A stretch of 64,000 bases of DNA, taken from contig JAFCMP010000113.1 in assembly GCA_017506865.1 (NCBI GenBank), forward strand, positions 1,116,001 to 1,180,000, written 5' to 3'. The stretch's first letter is position 1, and each line of letters starts with the position of its first letter. The notes below the pieces were generated by a model. The model made no database searches, had not been told where the DNA came from, and was given only the letters and a program-made list of their open reading frames with translations. Made by a program: the position numbers and the translations under genes. Below, in pieces: positions 11,422 through 23,414 of the stretch. The DNA is from Tribonema minus (lineage: Eukaryota > Sar > Xanthophyceae > Tribonematales > Tribonemataceae).

Positions 11422-12556
11422 CTGAGAGACGGTGCGGCTTTCTGCCACCGCCTGCGCAATCATTACTAGCGCCACCAGTGCATGGAAGCGCACAGCTGTT
11501 CGACAGCCTCGACTCCGAACTCTGCCGGCTGCCGAGAGTTTGTGAGATCCACATGCTTGCAGCGGCTTCTCTAGATGCTGCACGCTTCTGTGGCAGACAG
11601 ATGCCGTAGTGGTGAGGCAGCAACAGCACCGTCTACTGGCCTGACTTCTCCCTGGCATTCGGCACACAACACACGAACACACACCACGTTGACACACACT
11701 TTCAGTTCAAGTTGAAGATAATATGTTGAGGCTGAAGTTGAAGATCATGCACGATGAGCGAATGCTACACTCAAGTGTCACAATGAGTCGTCGCATTTGT
11801 AGTACTGATAGACTTTGGCGAGCCAAAACGGCGTCAGGCATGACGAAACCATTCGCTCAGCTGCTCAAGAGCGCATTCATCAGCAAGTGAGGAATGCATG
11901 GCAGATGGTGTGTGTGACCTTCACATGCCCGTTTTTCAGATTGATGCAGCCAGCACGCCTGTAGCTTTCCCATCAGCCAAATGTTGTGCTGCACATATGT
12001 GGCTCTGCAGATGGTCAGCCAACCGCGACTGCTTTTAGTATGCTGTTGCTGCGGTCAGGTCACAACTGAAGCATACATGCGGTTTCAGCCCTCATGACAC
12101 GGTTAAGGGGGGGTGCGGTCAAGGCAGGAGCCACCTTGCGGCACACCTCACATGCTCTCTCAAGAGGGCAGAAAGGGCAGCTGAGAGCAAGCAAAAGAGC
12201 AGTTGTGGACAGCATCATGTTGTGTTGAGCGGTGTGCTTGGTGTGTGCGCTGCAGAGCGCGTGACACTCCACGTTCAAGTTGAAGTTGATTTGAAGATCT
12301 CAGCTCGCGCACGGTCGCGCAGGGCAGTGCTGACCCTCAAGGCAGGACCACCATCGCATCACGTCATCAAGCAACTCGTGAGCGAGCCGGCTGACGCCAT
12401 TGATAACAACACCATGCAGCTGACACAAGAAGCCAAAGCATGCAGGCAGCGATGTACATGGAAGTACTTGTTAGCAGCCCAGTAGGGGTATAGGGCACAC
12501 TCAATATTGACATGGTCTGCCTGCTGATTTACATCAATCGCGCGCCGATGCGCTGC
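11422..12556. other. CK2 5' region and intergenic space
   Basis: Should contain the missing first CK2 exon and promoter, and the 3' flank of the PARP-like gene. Short (TTGAAG)-type motifs occur at 11703-11750 and 12270-12296. No other gene was seen. Confidence 0.4.
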
Positions 12557-13571
12557 TCAAGCGGCGGCGTCTGCGACATAGTACACGACGTAGCACGGCA
12601 GCAGCTGCGCGCCGCTGCGGAACACATGCCGCCCGCCCCCCAGCTGTCCCCCCGCCCCCTCTCCCCCTCCTGCCCCTTGAGCGCGCGCGCCAGTATCACC
12701 GCCTTCGTGCCGTCCACCTCATTTGCGTACACATTGTTGGAAGGTGGCCCGCTGGCCGCGTAAACACCATACCCGTGCGCGCTGCCGTTCAGAACGGGGA
12801 ACGCCGCGTCGCTGCCGCCGACTGAACCCCGTGCACATGATGGCGGGGATGTTGGCTCTGTGCGTGGCGTGGAACACCTACGTCTCCTCGGTGCTCCTGC
12901 CCGCGCGCCGCAGCTCACTTTTCTTGGCGCAAAACGTTTCCTGTACGGCCGCGCCGCAGGCGTACGCGTGGACCTCGGTGACGTCCCGCGCGCGCGCACT
13001 CGTGAGGCGGCAGAAGTGAGCGCACGCCATGTTGAACTCCATGGTGTCTCGCGCGACGGCGCCGCCGCGCACGTCAGCGGCCGTCACCACGTACCTGCAG
13101 GGTTGCACAAAAGCGTATTTAGCCACACAAGTACGGCGTATTAGGGACGTATTTGGCATATTCAGGAACATGTCTCGAGCAAACCCCCAACATGATCACG
13201 TGCTGCGCAAAGGGCGTACTCGTGGGGCATGCGGTGAGTCTGCTCGATTCCGAGCATACAGTCCACCACCACAAAAGGTGGCACTTGCACTCAGATCTAA
13301 ACTTCATAACACGCTTTTTGAACTACCCTACATACCTGTGGCAGCGCTCAGGACCCCACACGACCTGCTCGCGCGGCGCGCGCCACACGCACAGGTGCGC
13401 GTCCCACGCCGTGCCGGGGAAGCTGACGGTGACTTCAGGGCACTCGGTCTCGCAAGAGGTGTGCGTGTGCAGGGGCGCAATGTCCTCGGAGTACAGATGG
13501 ACCCAGCGCGGGTGGCCGCACGCGGGGTGTTGGTGGTCGGCTCGCACCAGGATCCAGCCGCTGGCTCATGG
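12557..13571 (-). CDS. PARP-like ADP-ribosyltransferase domain protein with two frame breaks
   Basis: Exon pieces on the minus strand: about 13571-13336, 13094-12918 and 12877-12557. The catalytic core can be read as VFHATHRANIPAIMCTGF, then VGGSDAAFPVLNGSAHGYGV and YAASGPPSNN, then GTKAVILARALKG, and finally QLLPCYVVYYV before a TGA at 12559-12557. This follows the PARP pattern: an HGT-like histidine, G-x-G-V-Y tyrosine, and a C-terminal LP-x-Y strand. However, these parts lie in different frames. One break falls at about 12819-12831, the other in the G-rich run at 12629-12680. The upstream exons (WVHLYSEDIAPLHTHTSCE and YVVTAADVRGG) are joined in phase by a GT-AG intron but resemble nothing I recognise. 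Either the gene is decaying or the assembly has homopolymer indels. The family adds ADP-ribose from NAD to proteins or nucleic acids; activity here is doubtful. Confidence 0.55.
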
Positions 13572-14569
13572 GCACAGGGGTGTAGATGGCATTTCAGAAG
13601 CGTAGCAGAACAGGTGCTGGCACCGGAGCGAGTGCATAGATGTCACGAGAGCGAGAACCTGCAATGTGTATGGTTCTGCTTCAACAAGTAGTTGACATGG
13701 TGAGCGCCGAGTGATCAGGATTAGCCTGGCTCTGACTTGCGTGTGCACCCAAAGCCTTGAGGCAGTAGGTTCTGTGCTTTCTTAGGTTCAGGGTTAGGGT
13801 CAGGGTTATGCAACACGTGAGTTAGAGTATGTATGTGGCCATGCAGCTTTGTCACAGCTACATGCAAGGCTCGCCTAGCAGGTGTGCATCAATACGACTG
13901 CTTAACACGCACAACGCCTGAACTTCAAGTGAGTGCATCAGCCCATGCAAGCAGATACCCCAAACCGCAACAAAGATGATTATATTGAAGTGTACGTAAT
14001 GGGCGGGAATCGCCTATGTAGTTCCCAGACTCTTCTGCTATGGTCACTGAAACTGGTACAGGGCACTGCCACCTAACCCTAAGAAGAAGGTCACAGGCAT
14101 TTACTCTCTTACCCAGGCAACAACGCTGAAACTCCCTGCACCCAGGTCCTAGAGACACCAGCTTAAGCTTCTTGAAAGCCTCTCTCTCAGGCTACGACAA
14201 CAAACCAGTTACAAACACATCCCACCAATGGCATGCTGTGTCTCAGCATTGTGCCCCTGAGTGCCGCACTGGCAGTCAAACCTAATGGTGAGCGCTACCT
14301 ACTGCATGTTAACATACACGCCAACTACCTACCGCGTGCATGGCTTTCCCTACTGCCAGCCAGCATGTAGGTATGGTGGGTGTGGAATAAACACAAGGCT
14401 CAGCTGGCCTGATGCCTGCGTGAGCGTTCAACCACTCGAAATACTATGCCCATCGCATGTTCGTTGGCATGTTTGTTTGTGTATGCTTCAGCTGCTTCAA
14501 AGCGCATGCCTGGGCTTGCGCCCCAAGCGTGAATCGACAAAAGTGGCAAGCGCTTTGTCTGGCGGTCAC
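13572..14569. other. Intergenic stretch without a supported gene
   Basis: Holds a short telomere-type tract near 13786-13808 (ggttagggtcagggtta). No frame shows a recognisable protein. It may hide further 3' exons of the minus-strand gene that starts at 15984, or upstream exons of the PARP-like gene. Confidence 0.4.
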
Positions 14570-15984
14570 CTTGCATGTCCTGCACTTTTGCAGACTGCCA
14601 CAGGGTCTTGGGCTCCAAATCGAGGAATCGCAAATTGTCCACGGAGCCGCACTGCCGCAGCTGCGGTTCTGGCGTGCAGAAGTCCACGCTGCTGCAACGG
14701 TGAGCTCATTTCGCCAGTCGTGAGTGTGTGAGTGCAGCGGTTGAAGTTGAGATGAGGTGATCGGCACGCTCATGTCCCACGCCTTGCTCCACCCCATGAA
14801 ATGCACTGTCACCTGCACATGCGCACAGGCAAGGAGCAGTTCAGTTGGCATACTAGTAAGTTCAGGCACTGCAACGCAGTGCTACAGAGCAGCAGACTAT
14901 GAGTGCCAACACCAGGAACGCCTGCGCTTGTCTCAAGCCGGCCATTCTCCATGGTGCACGAACCACATTGGACGAGTTGTACGCGTTTTGAACACTCAGC
15001 GAGCACACTGACTGCCAGGAAACATTTTTACGAATCAAAAGATCGTAGAGCTCTAGGCGATAAGGAGTGGTTAGCCGCAAGTGCCTTCCACCAATAACCG
15101 TGGTCGCCGCTGAATAGTATGACTTCCATGTAGTGCACTGCCTGAGGCTTGCTCTCACCGTGGGCCCGATTTTTGCCACGATCACGCCCTCGTACCCAGC
15201 TGCCCATTGAATCGCAGGCATCCAATAGAGCACCAGGGGCCAGGGCTTGGCGCCACGGATCTGCGTTCCTGGCTTGCTGCTCCCAGCTTCGCGCCGTGAC
15301 GCCAGCCGCCAGTTCAAATTCATCGTCCGACCATTCCACCTCAGAAGCTACGACCGTAGAGGCCACTGGCCTATCAGCTGTCGTGTGAGTCTGCAGCCGA
15401 CATGGGCTTGAGGCTAGAGGCACCGCCGCTGTGGGCTTGCGTTGAGGTTTGCTATGGCCCCTGCTGCTAGCGACTGATGCAGCCAGTTGCTGCTGCTTTG
15501 CCTGATGCGCCTGCAGCGCTGCGGCGTACCGCATCGCCCTTTTAAACAAGTTCCTAGTGCGCGGAGTGGAGGCTGCATGGAAGCCAGAGTTTCGCTTGTT
15601 GAGGAGTTTGATGGTGACCCCATCGTCCGTGCATTGTGCCAAATCAAGCTGGCTGCACCTCATGCTGTAGCTGTTGCTCATCACTCTCCCAACGAGCATG
15701 TAAAAGCCCTTCCCCGAAGCCTTCTGCGAGCCTCTGACGAACACGCTCACGCGCACGGAGGCGCCCATAGGACGGCACACGGGCTTGCGAACTCGGCTCA
15801 TCGTGCAGCAAGCAAATCTGCCAGCCACAATAACAACTAGGTGCGGCTCCCCCGCGAGGTCAAAATCCAGCAGCAGCAGCCGACAACAAAGCTCGATCGT
15901 GTCTCTGCTGCATCTGACCTTGGCGTGCACCTCGGCGAGTCCTGGTGAGAACAGAGCTGAACCCTCGAGCTGTGGGGGTGACAC
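14570..15984 (-). CDS. Hypothetical protein with a possible Tudor/MBT-like segment, one frame break
   Basis: The main exon runs 15984-15159, ending at a GTGAGA donor. Smaller exons begin at 14812 (VTVHFMGWSKAWD) and at about 14691, ending at 14570. The run LLDACDSMGSW, then YEGVIVAKIGPT, then VTVHFMGW has the order and spacing of a Tudor/MBT-type barrel (D-A-x-D-x-x-G-x-W ... V-x-V-H-F-x-G-W), a fold that reads methylated residues or nucleic acid. The W and YEGV parts are in different frames, separated by one extra base in a CCC run at 15195-15197. After that shift the exon joins the next one in phase. The first 200 residues look conserved in composition (FYMLVGRVMSNSYSM) but I do not recognise them. 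The start may be an internal exon, since a ccccacag acceptor lies close to it. The domain assignment is tentative. Confidence 0.45.
15022..15118 (-). repeat. Dispersed repeat element, copy 1 (partial)
   Basis: Shares gatcgtagagctctagg and ttagccgcaagtgccttcca with copies at 42515-42550, 43085-43300, 54990-55195 and 58665-58725. Here it runs in the opposite orientation to the two longest copies and extends an open reading frame past the exon donor. Confidence 0.75.
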
Positions 15985-17690
15985 GCCCCTTTAGCGAACT
16001 TCACATTCAACTTCTCGAAGACTTCGTTTCGTGAGTGGGCGCTACAACCATTTATCGGATGGCAAGTCGCTTCGTTATGTGTCAGCATAAGCACTTTCCT
16101 CACAAGAGCACGGTGGCAACACAGCAGGTTTTCAATTGCAGGTTCATTTGCAATGTTAAATAGAGAGCCTGCAGATTGCAGCCACAACGTAGGTTGACGG
16201 GCGTCAGAGTGTCTTGTGCTGTCTGCATTCACGAGTCTTGCCAAGGCCACCATGTCATCTTGTGCATCGTTTGCTTTTGCACACGTGACTTACATCACTG
16301 TGGTGAGGCAACACGAAGCACTGCTGGCATCACAATTCTCAACGTGTATGATCCCGGACAACAGAAACAAAAGCCACAAATCCCTGTCTCTTTCCACAGC
16401 ACAACGTAACCAGCACGAGATCTTAGACGCTTGAGTTCATGCACGTGAGTGTTTCATTCTGGGATGTGTGTGTCTGAATTGCGCCCCTCTCGAGAGCATG
16501 GCCGGTCAGCGGGGCACATGCTGAGCACTGCCGCTCTCAGCCACACAATCGCTATGTGTGCGCGCGCAACGCCTATGCTACACCGTGTCGCTGTGTGTGG
16601 GGGGGACATGTGCACAGCTCAGCTCGGAGTTCCGTGCAGGCGCGCCAAAATCCGCAAACTCGCTACCGCTACCGCTACATACCTACCGCTATCGCGCGCG
16701 CCTGTACCGGCAGCGGCCCTGCCTGCTGAGCACGCGAACTCACCGAATTGAACTGGCGCATCTAGCCCCGCCGTTGCGGACTCACACGCGAGCTTGACAT
16801 GAAAAGAATGTAGCGGGGACATCACCCCCCCCCCCCCCCCCCCCTCCCCTTCTGCGTGTGAAGGTAGTACCCCCAAAACCCCCCAGTCTCAAAACTCGCT
16901 AGGCTCTTTTTTTGACGTGTGCTGCTGTGCGAATCACCACAATCAAGAACGCCCTACCGCTACCCACCCTCTGCGCTCTTCCTACATGAATGGCAAGCCC
17001 CTCGGCTGACCGTTTGCCGCTGCTGCTGCGGCCGCCAGCCCCCGCCGCTGCACAAAGCAGCTGACGTGGGCCGCGGCGGCGCTCAAAATTGCGGCGGCGT
17101 GACATGAATGGCCCTCTCGTGCGACACTCGGCAATCCCTCACAATGCGCCGCGGTGGCAGCAGCTGCATGCACAGCTGCCGCGCCGACGGCACAAAAGCT
17201 GCCGCGCTGCTGCGCGCGCTGTAAGGGCGCCACTGGTGTCGGGCAGATCAGAACGCATGGATATGAAAACGAGCCATCTCTTGCTGCCGCCCCCCTCCCC
17301 GAAGCCCATGTTGGTGAGAAGAGGGGGTGCCAGGGCTGCTAAATGCTGCCCTCCTTGTTCTTGTCAACCTTGTAGTCTCCGATGGTTTGTCTCAAAACTC
17401 TGCAAGCAAGTGCCATGCACATGGGGCACTGCGCCCCACTCAATCCGCTGCATGCCGTACACAGCAGCCTCAGTGTCCATCCTCTCACGACCCTACATAC
17501 CCCCCACCCCCTTCCCCCTGCGCATCGCGCCAAAATCTGCAAGCTCAAGTTCCGCTCCCCCCCCCCCCCTGCGCTCTTCACTCATCCGCCAAAACTGCAT
17601 TGCCACGACTTCACAACAGTGCTCAACGCACGTGCTCGCTGCCACCGGTCCCCAGCAGCACGTGCTTACGCACTCGCGCGCCTGCCGCGC
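15985..17690. other. Intergenic stretch without a supported gene
   Basis: Contains a C-run at about 16826-16844, (cgctac)-type short repeats at 16660-16690 and low-complexity GC-rich sequence around 17030-17230. Several open frames exist on both strands but none carries a domain. It would hold the promoter of the 15984 gene (minus) and the 3' flank of the RRM gene. Confidence 0.4.
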
Positions 17691-20600
17691 TTAGCCCGTG
17701 GCGTCCGCTGCCGCCTGCTGCTGCCGCGCCAGAGCCGCGCCAGTCGTGGCAGCAGCAGCTGCGCCTGCAGCACTGCTCAGCGACTGGTCCCAGGCGGCCT
17801 TCACCGGCAGGCCGGGGGGAGGGGGGCTCCTCTGCGTGGGCCTGTCCTCGACCCACGCTACGGGGGCCCTGCCAGAGCTGGCGTCGAAGCCTGTAGCAGA
17901 GAAGGGGGGGGTTGCAATAGGTGTTGGTGACATGAGTGACTCGGCGTCATGGTCGGCAGCATGGCGAGCTAGCGGCAGTGGAAATAGCCGGCATGCGACA
18001 AGCAACGACATTATTCCAAGTATGACTCATGACTCATGAGTCAATACATGCCTACGACTGCACTGCTAGTCATTGTCAGGAGGCTTGGCACGCACTCTAT
18101 AAAGACATCCTGACCGTGTACTTCATGTAGAAGTACTGCTGCTCGACGAGCGGAAAAAGCTATGAAGATGTGCAACGCACGCGGGCCTGTGATCGTGCAA
18201 AGTGCGTACGGACTGTGTACTGCAAATGCACTGTACAGGTGTCATGCAGTACAGTACGTACCTTTGGCAGCGCTGGCGTCGTACGCCGCCTGCAGCACGC
18301 TGCCGCCGCCCTCCCCGCCTCCGCCGCCGCCGCTGCGCACCATCACCGGCGGCGGCACCGTCGCAGCAGCGCCGCCGCCGCCGCCACTCATAGCATCACC
18401 GGGCGCAGCGGCGCCACTGCTACCGCCGCCCACCGCACCGCCGCCACCGCCGCCACTATAGTCGAGGCGAAGCTGGCGGTTCAGGGCATCGGCGAGAGAA
18501 TCGGGGGCGTTTTCGGCCAGGGCGTCTGAGCGCTGCTGCAGAGGTTCGGCGGCGGCGGCGGCGGCGGCGGGCGGCACGGCGGCGGCGGCGGCGCTGTAGG
18601 CGTCGGGCTGCTCCGTGCCGACGAACGCGTGGCGGAAGTAGGGGGCGGCGGTCGCCGCAGGCATGCTGTGCCTGGCGCGGCAGCGGAGGGTAGGTATGCA
18701 TGAGCGGGTGTTGAGCGCTGTTGAGCATGACGTTGAAAACGGTGCGCGCTTCCAGAGGGCACGATAACGCCGACCCTAACCCTAACCGTAACCCTAGCGG
18801 CGCGCGCTGCGGCTTCACAGTAGCGTCAGTGCGGCTGCCTGTTGCGACCTTAGGGATGGGGCTGGGGGGTTGGTATACCCTAGGGGCTAGGGTTTGGACA
18901 ACACGTAGCGCGAGTACGAGCAGCAAATATAGTAAAATTTGAAGCTAGAACTTGAAGTTCAGTGATACTGCGGGGTAGGCGTAGCTACACCACGACTGCG
19001 ATAATAGCAACAAAACACCAAACATAAATCTAGCAGTATGTAGTGCAGTTCTAGTACGCGACAGTGTTCAAACGCACTCGTACCACCATGTGCTGGTATG
19101 GTGGCCTTAGAAGCTGAGCCGCGGGGCACCGCAGCTGAGCTGCTGCAACAGCAAGGCGACCAGCACACCGCTGAGCACTGCCGCGTGGTCCATACGTGCC
19201 GATACGGACATGCACTTCAGCTGCATGGTGCTACTATGGACCGCAAGTAGGTTGCGCTTGTGATCGCAAATTGCGTTTGCAGATGCCAAGACTGCGACTG
19301 TTCCCAAACCGTACGGGCGCGACACTGCACGCTCAAGCGCGCAAACCTCCCAGCAGTTTAAGTTCAATCACCAACAACTTCAAGCGCGAGTGATGCGCAC
19401 CTGCGCAAGTGGGTGGGCGTAGCCCTGTCGAGCCTGTCCTTTTCTTTTTTGTGCTGCACTTTGAGGCGCTTGTGGCCGATGTGGTAGCCGTTGAGCGCCT
19501 TGATGGCGTCCTCCGCGCTGGCGCGCGCGCTGTAACTGACGAAACCGAACCCGCGGCTGCGCCCCGTGGCCTTGTCGACCATGATGCGCGCCGATATCAC
19601 CTCCCCGTACTCGCAGAACAGCGAGTAGAGGTCGTTGTTGGTCATGTCGTTGGGGATGTGGAAGACAAAGAGGTTACAGCCCTCAGGGCCCTGCAGGTCC
19701 TTGGTGGTCTGGATGGGAGCTCCGGGGGTGATGACGGGGGCTGCCATGCCCGCGGCGGCGGCGGCGGCGCCTGCGTCGCGAGACATAATGTGCAGCGTGT
19801 TGGCGGCGTGATCTAGCAACTTTGATAAACATCTGCTTCAAGCGCAGAGCGTGTGTGTGTATGGCGGCGCCTCACATGGTTGTGTGGAGATGTGGTGCGG
19901 GCGCAGTGGCTGCATTGCGGCGGCGGCGGCGGCGGCGCCTGCGTCGCGAGACATGATGCGCAGCGTTTCAGCGTGTGTCAGTGAGTTGAGTGGAGATCTG
20001 GTTCGGCGCAGAGGGTGTGCATGTGTATGGTGGCGCCTGACGTGGTGTGTGTGGAGGTCTGGTGCAGGCGCAGTGGCTGTGTCGTCAGTGTGCGGCGTTG
20101 GCAGGCGGCAGCGCTGGCGGCAGCGTCGCGACGTGTCCAATATGAACTCAACGTGAGCGCAGATTGTTTGCGAACTGTCATCATAAAGGTCAGCCAGGTG
20201 TCAGGTGTCCAGTGCGACAACAAGCATTCCTATCGCATGATTGGCGGTCAAGCATTCCTATCACATGAACGGCAACGCGCGCCTAGACTGAGGCGTGTGG
20301 CAGATTTTTTTTTCCATCAGCATGAGCACAGGTTGCAAGCTGCGCTTGGAAGTAAATGAAATGAGGAGTGTCGATTGTAAACGACTTGAATGGTAATTGT
20401 AAATATCATGTATATAGATGTGTGTGTGGGTGAGAACAAGTCAGCACAACAGATGTAGCTGCTTCAACTCTAATTGCGAGCCAAGTGCTGGAGATCAGCA
20501 GAGGCACAAATTGCCGCCGTGCCAGTAGAGCGCTGCTGCGGAGCGACGAACCATACACATCATTCAAACCCGATCAATTGAAGCTAGAACTGAGCAGCGC

Positions 20601-22472
20601 CACATCACAAGACTTAAACTTCTGAATCTCAATCTTAAGCTGAGCATCACCACGAGCGTCATCACCCTCATTCTGACCCTAACCCTAACCCTAACCCTAA
20701 CCCTAACCGTATCACAGAGCATCATCACCACACACCTGTGAGCTGCTGCAGTGCGATCGGCGAGCGCCCCGTGGGCTTCGCGGAGAACACCTCGGGCGCT
20801 GCCGCCGTATACCCATACCCCTGATAGGGCATGTACCCGTAGGCAGGCATGCCGACAAGGGCGCCGTAGGGGCTGGGGGGCCCCATCATGGCGCTGGTGA
20901 GGGCGGGGGAGTTCAGGCCAGGGAAGAAGGTAGGCAGGGTGTTGGCGCTGTTGCCGGCGCCGCCGCCGCTGGTGGACCTGCCGTTTCAGAATTGAAGTAC
21001 AAGTTAAAGAAAAGTTGGAGTGAGTGTCAGATACTCGAGCAGTGGATGCCAACGTGTAGCGCTCCAAGCGTGCGCGCGCGGCGCTCGCGAGTCACCTCGA
21101 CTCACTCACAAAACCAGAGTCGTGGTCGCTGCCGTCGCTGAGTCCACGTGTCCTGTGTGCAGGGGCCTGAGTGCGTGTCTGAAACCGCCACTGCCGACGA
21201 TATATATGACCAGCGGTACAGGTTGAAGCTGAAAAAGAGCAAGGGTGGCGGCCGACACGATGCCGCAGCGCTCAGGTAGTAGCACTCAGCAGCAGCGCTC
21301 CACGCGCACATCGCTGGCAGCATGCTATCGCGGCGCTGAGGCCGAGCACTCTGATGACCCTAACCCTAACCATAACACTCATTCGGGTACAACGGCATTC
21401 GGGTACAACGGCGTTGCTGGTGGCTTGGCAAGTTGCATGTGCACGTGCAGAGTGCCGCTTGTAGCGGTGGTGTAGGAGGCGCAATGCCTGCCATGCTAGC
21501 CCCAATCCTGACTCTAAAGCTAGGGTTTTAGATGGCGTCGAGCTCTGAAACCACGTGCGGCAACGTGTACATTACACCTGGTATACGCCAGAAACCGCTG
21601 GAATATTGTTGCAGGTGCGCCCTTTTCCGGGAAACAAATACGCCAAAAGAAATCTCTGACGTTGCCTCTAGCCATGAAAGAGAAGTTACGGTGTATGCCG
21701 CATGTGCCCCTTGATGAACGCATCAAACACGGCCGACTACAGTACTCCAGCCAGGGGCAAGCACCGTGTGACACCAAAGCAAATGCGGAACGGGCACGCG
21801 GGCTTTCTCTCTTTTCTTTTGTCTGTGGCACGCAGTAAGCGGCAGCATAATGAGACGCTGAGCGCGCCACAGCAGAGCGGCGTGGGCGTGCCATCAGGTT
21901 CGTCGTGCACTGCTACATGATAGAAGTAAATTACAAGCAGAATCCACCATGTCCCCCCAACACAGCGTGCATCAGGGTGATGACGGTATGCTGGCGCAAG
22001 TATATTACACCAAGAGAGGCAATCAATATCCTGTGCTCACCTTGTAGCTGTCTCAAAATTGTTGATGGTACCGGAGCCCGGGCCCGGGTCCACCTGGTCG
22101 TACACGAGGTAACGAGGCTCGAGGGCGGCGCCTCCGGTGGCTGTGTTGTATGGAGATATGCCACCACTGGCGCCGCCGCCGGCGCTGTTCATCAGCAGTG
22201 GGCCGTAGGACTCGCCGCCCTGCTGTCAGGCACAATCACGATGCAGGTATACAGCGGTGAGCAGCGGGATGACGAAAGCGTAGGCCACACACTTTTTCGT
22301 GCCTTTGTACAAGTCGAACAAGCAGTGCGAATGGGACAACACAGTTGATGTAGTGCGTTGATCATAGAGATACCTGGGGATAGGCCGTCATATAGGCTGC
22401 CGCAGTGCCGTTGCTGCCCCCGGAGAAGGAAGAGCCTCGCCTCATGAAACCAGGCTGAACATAACTTGCCAT
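17691..22472 (-). CDS. CELF/Bruno-like RNA-binding protein with one C-terminal-type RRM, six exons
   Basis: Exons: 22472-22374, 22222-22041, 20977-20736, 19770-19401, 18665-18262 and 17890-17691; every junction keeps phase, giving about 500 residues. Exons 1-3 form a low-complexity Gly/Tyr/Pro/Ser region (MASYVQPGFMRRG, then SAMMGPPSPYGALVGMPAYG). Exon 4 encodes an RRM starting GPEGCNLFVFHIPNDMTNND, with RNP1 as RGFGFVSY and ending GHKRLKVQHKKEK. This resembles the third RRM of CELF/Bruno proteins, which bind GU-rich RNA in splicing and translational control. Exons 5-6 add an Ala/Gly-rich tail with AWVEDRPTQRSPPPPG and the stop at 17691. No RRM1 or RRM2 is visible upstream within 900 bases, so this is probably a single-RRM relative. 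The ATG at 22472 is the likely start, but an upstream exon is possible. Confidence 0.8.
18773..18796 (-). repeat. Telomere-type tract in RRM gene intron
   Basis: Contains ccctaaccctaaccgtaacc-like sequence; about four units, one variant. Confidence 0.75.
19771..20145 (-). repeat. Echo copies of the RRM exon start and acceptor region
   Basis: The acceptor-proximal block that ends gacgcag|gcgccgcc at the real exon (19770) recurs at about 19925-19960 with the same cgcgacgcaggcgcc motif. A weaker third copy sits at about 20105-20140. The intervening gtgtatggcggcgcct / gtgtatggtggcgcct blocks also repeat. The unit is about 170-180 bases. Confidence 0.7.
20676..20709 (-). repeat. Telomere-type tract (CCCTAA)n
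   Basis: Nearly perfect, about six units, in an RRM-gene intron 27 bases beyond the exon 3 donor. Confidence 0.9.
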
Positions 22473-23414
22473 GGCGTCGGATGGATCTGGTTGCAGTTGA
22501 ACTGATCACCTGTGTTGCTGCTAAACTGTCGCCCACGGAGGGCCGGGAAAACGCTGCTCACGCTCTGGTAATGCAGCACGACACTGCTGCAGCGCCTGAA
22601 CAGGTAGTCTGCAGTGTGGCCACTAGGGAAAGGAGTGAACTCGCCACGCACCCAAAAGTCGACGTGCGATGGCTGGCGCTGTCTCAAAATGGGTGCCTCG
22701 TCCTGCGGTCTGCACCTATATGGAGGACACGCAATGAAGACACGATGTGCAGCGATACTAGGCCTGGTGATCTGCTCTTCCCATGCAGTGATGCCTGGTG
22801 ATCTGCTCTTCCCATGATGTGAAGAGCTTTTTTTCTGGTGAGTCGCCTCCATGTTCAACTTGGCTGTCCGAGGTCAGCCACTGCAGTTCATTTGCAATGA
22901 AGAGAAATGTTGAAATTTGATGAGTTTCCAAGTAGGCAAGGCTCAGTGTCGGCGAGTCTTGTCTACGAACCTCAGCAACAAATGTGCAGTATGGACGCAG
23001 TAGGGCAAGTGCGAACGGGAGAGAGAAAATTCGCAAAAAGCAGTTTGTTGTTGACATGAAGTGAGTAACCACCAACTGGTACATGATGATGGCACGTTGC
23101 CGGTGAGGCCAGTGATTTCGACAGCATAACCCCCTACAGAACATCAACGAATGTATTCGAAATTTTTTCATCCCCTTTGTTCATGTCTGCGCGCGATGCC
23201 CCCCCCCCCCCCCCCCCCGCGCCGGGTCCCGCCCCTTGACTCCCTACCCGGGATTCGATGCGGCATGTTCTCTAGAATGTACCACGCACGGTAACCGCCA
23301 TCCCGCTGAGTATGTGCACCTGCGCGACGCCAGAGGTGCGCGCGCGGTGCCGCCAGCAAGCGTGCCGCCGCTGCCGCTGCAACGTGGGAGCTGAGGCAGC
23401 GGCGGCGACGCCGC
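22473..23414. other. Gap between the MYB and RRM genes
   Basis: Contains a C-run at about 23199-23218 and a short tandem repeat, gatctgctcttcccatg, at 22769-22817. No supported exon. It should hold the RRM-gene promoter. Confidence 0.4.
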
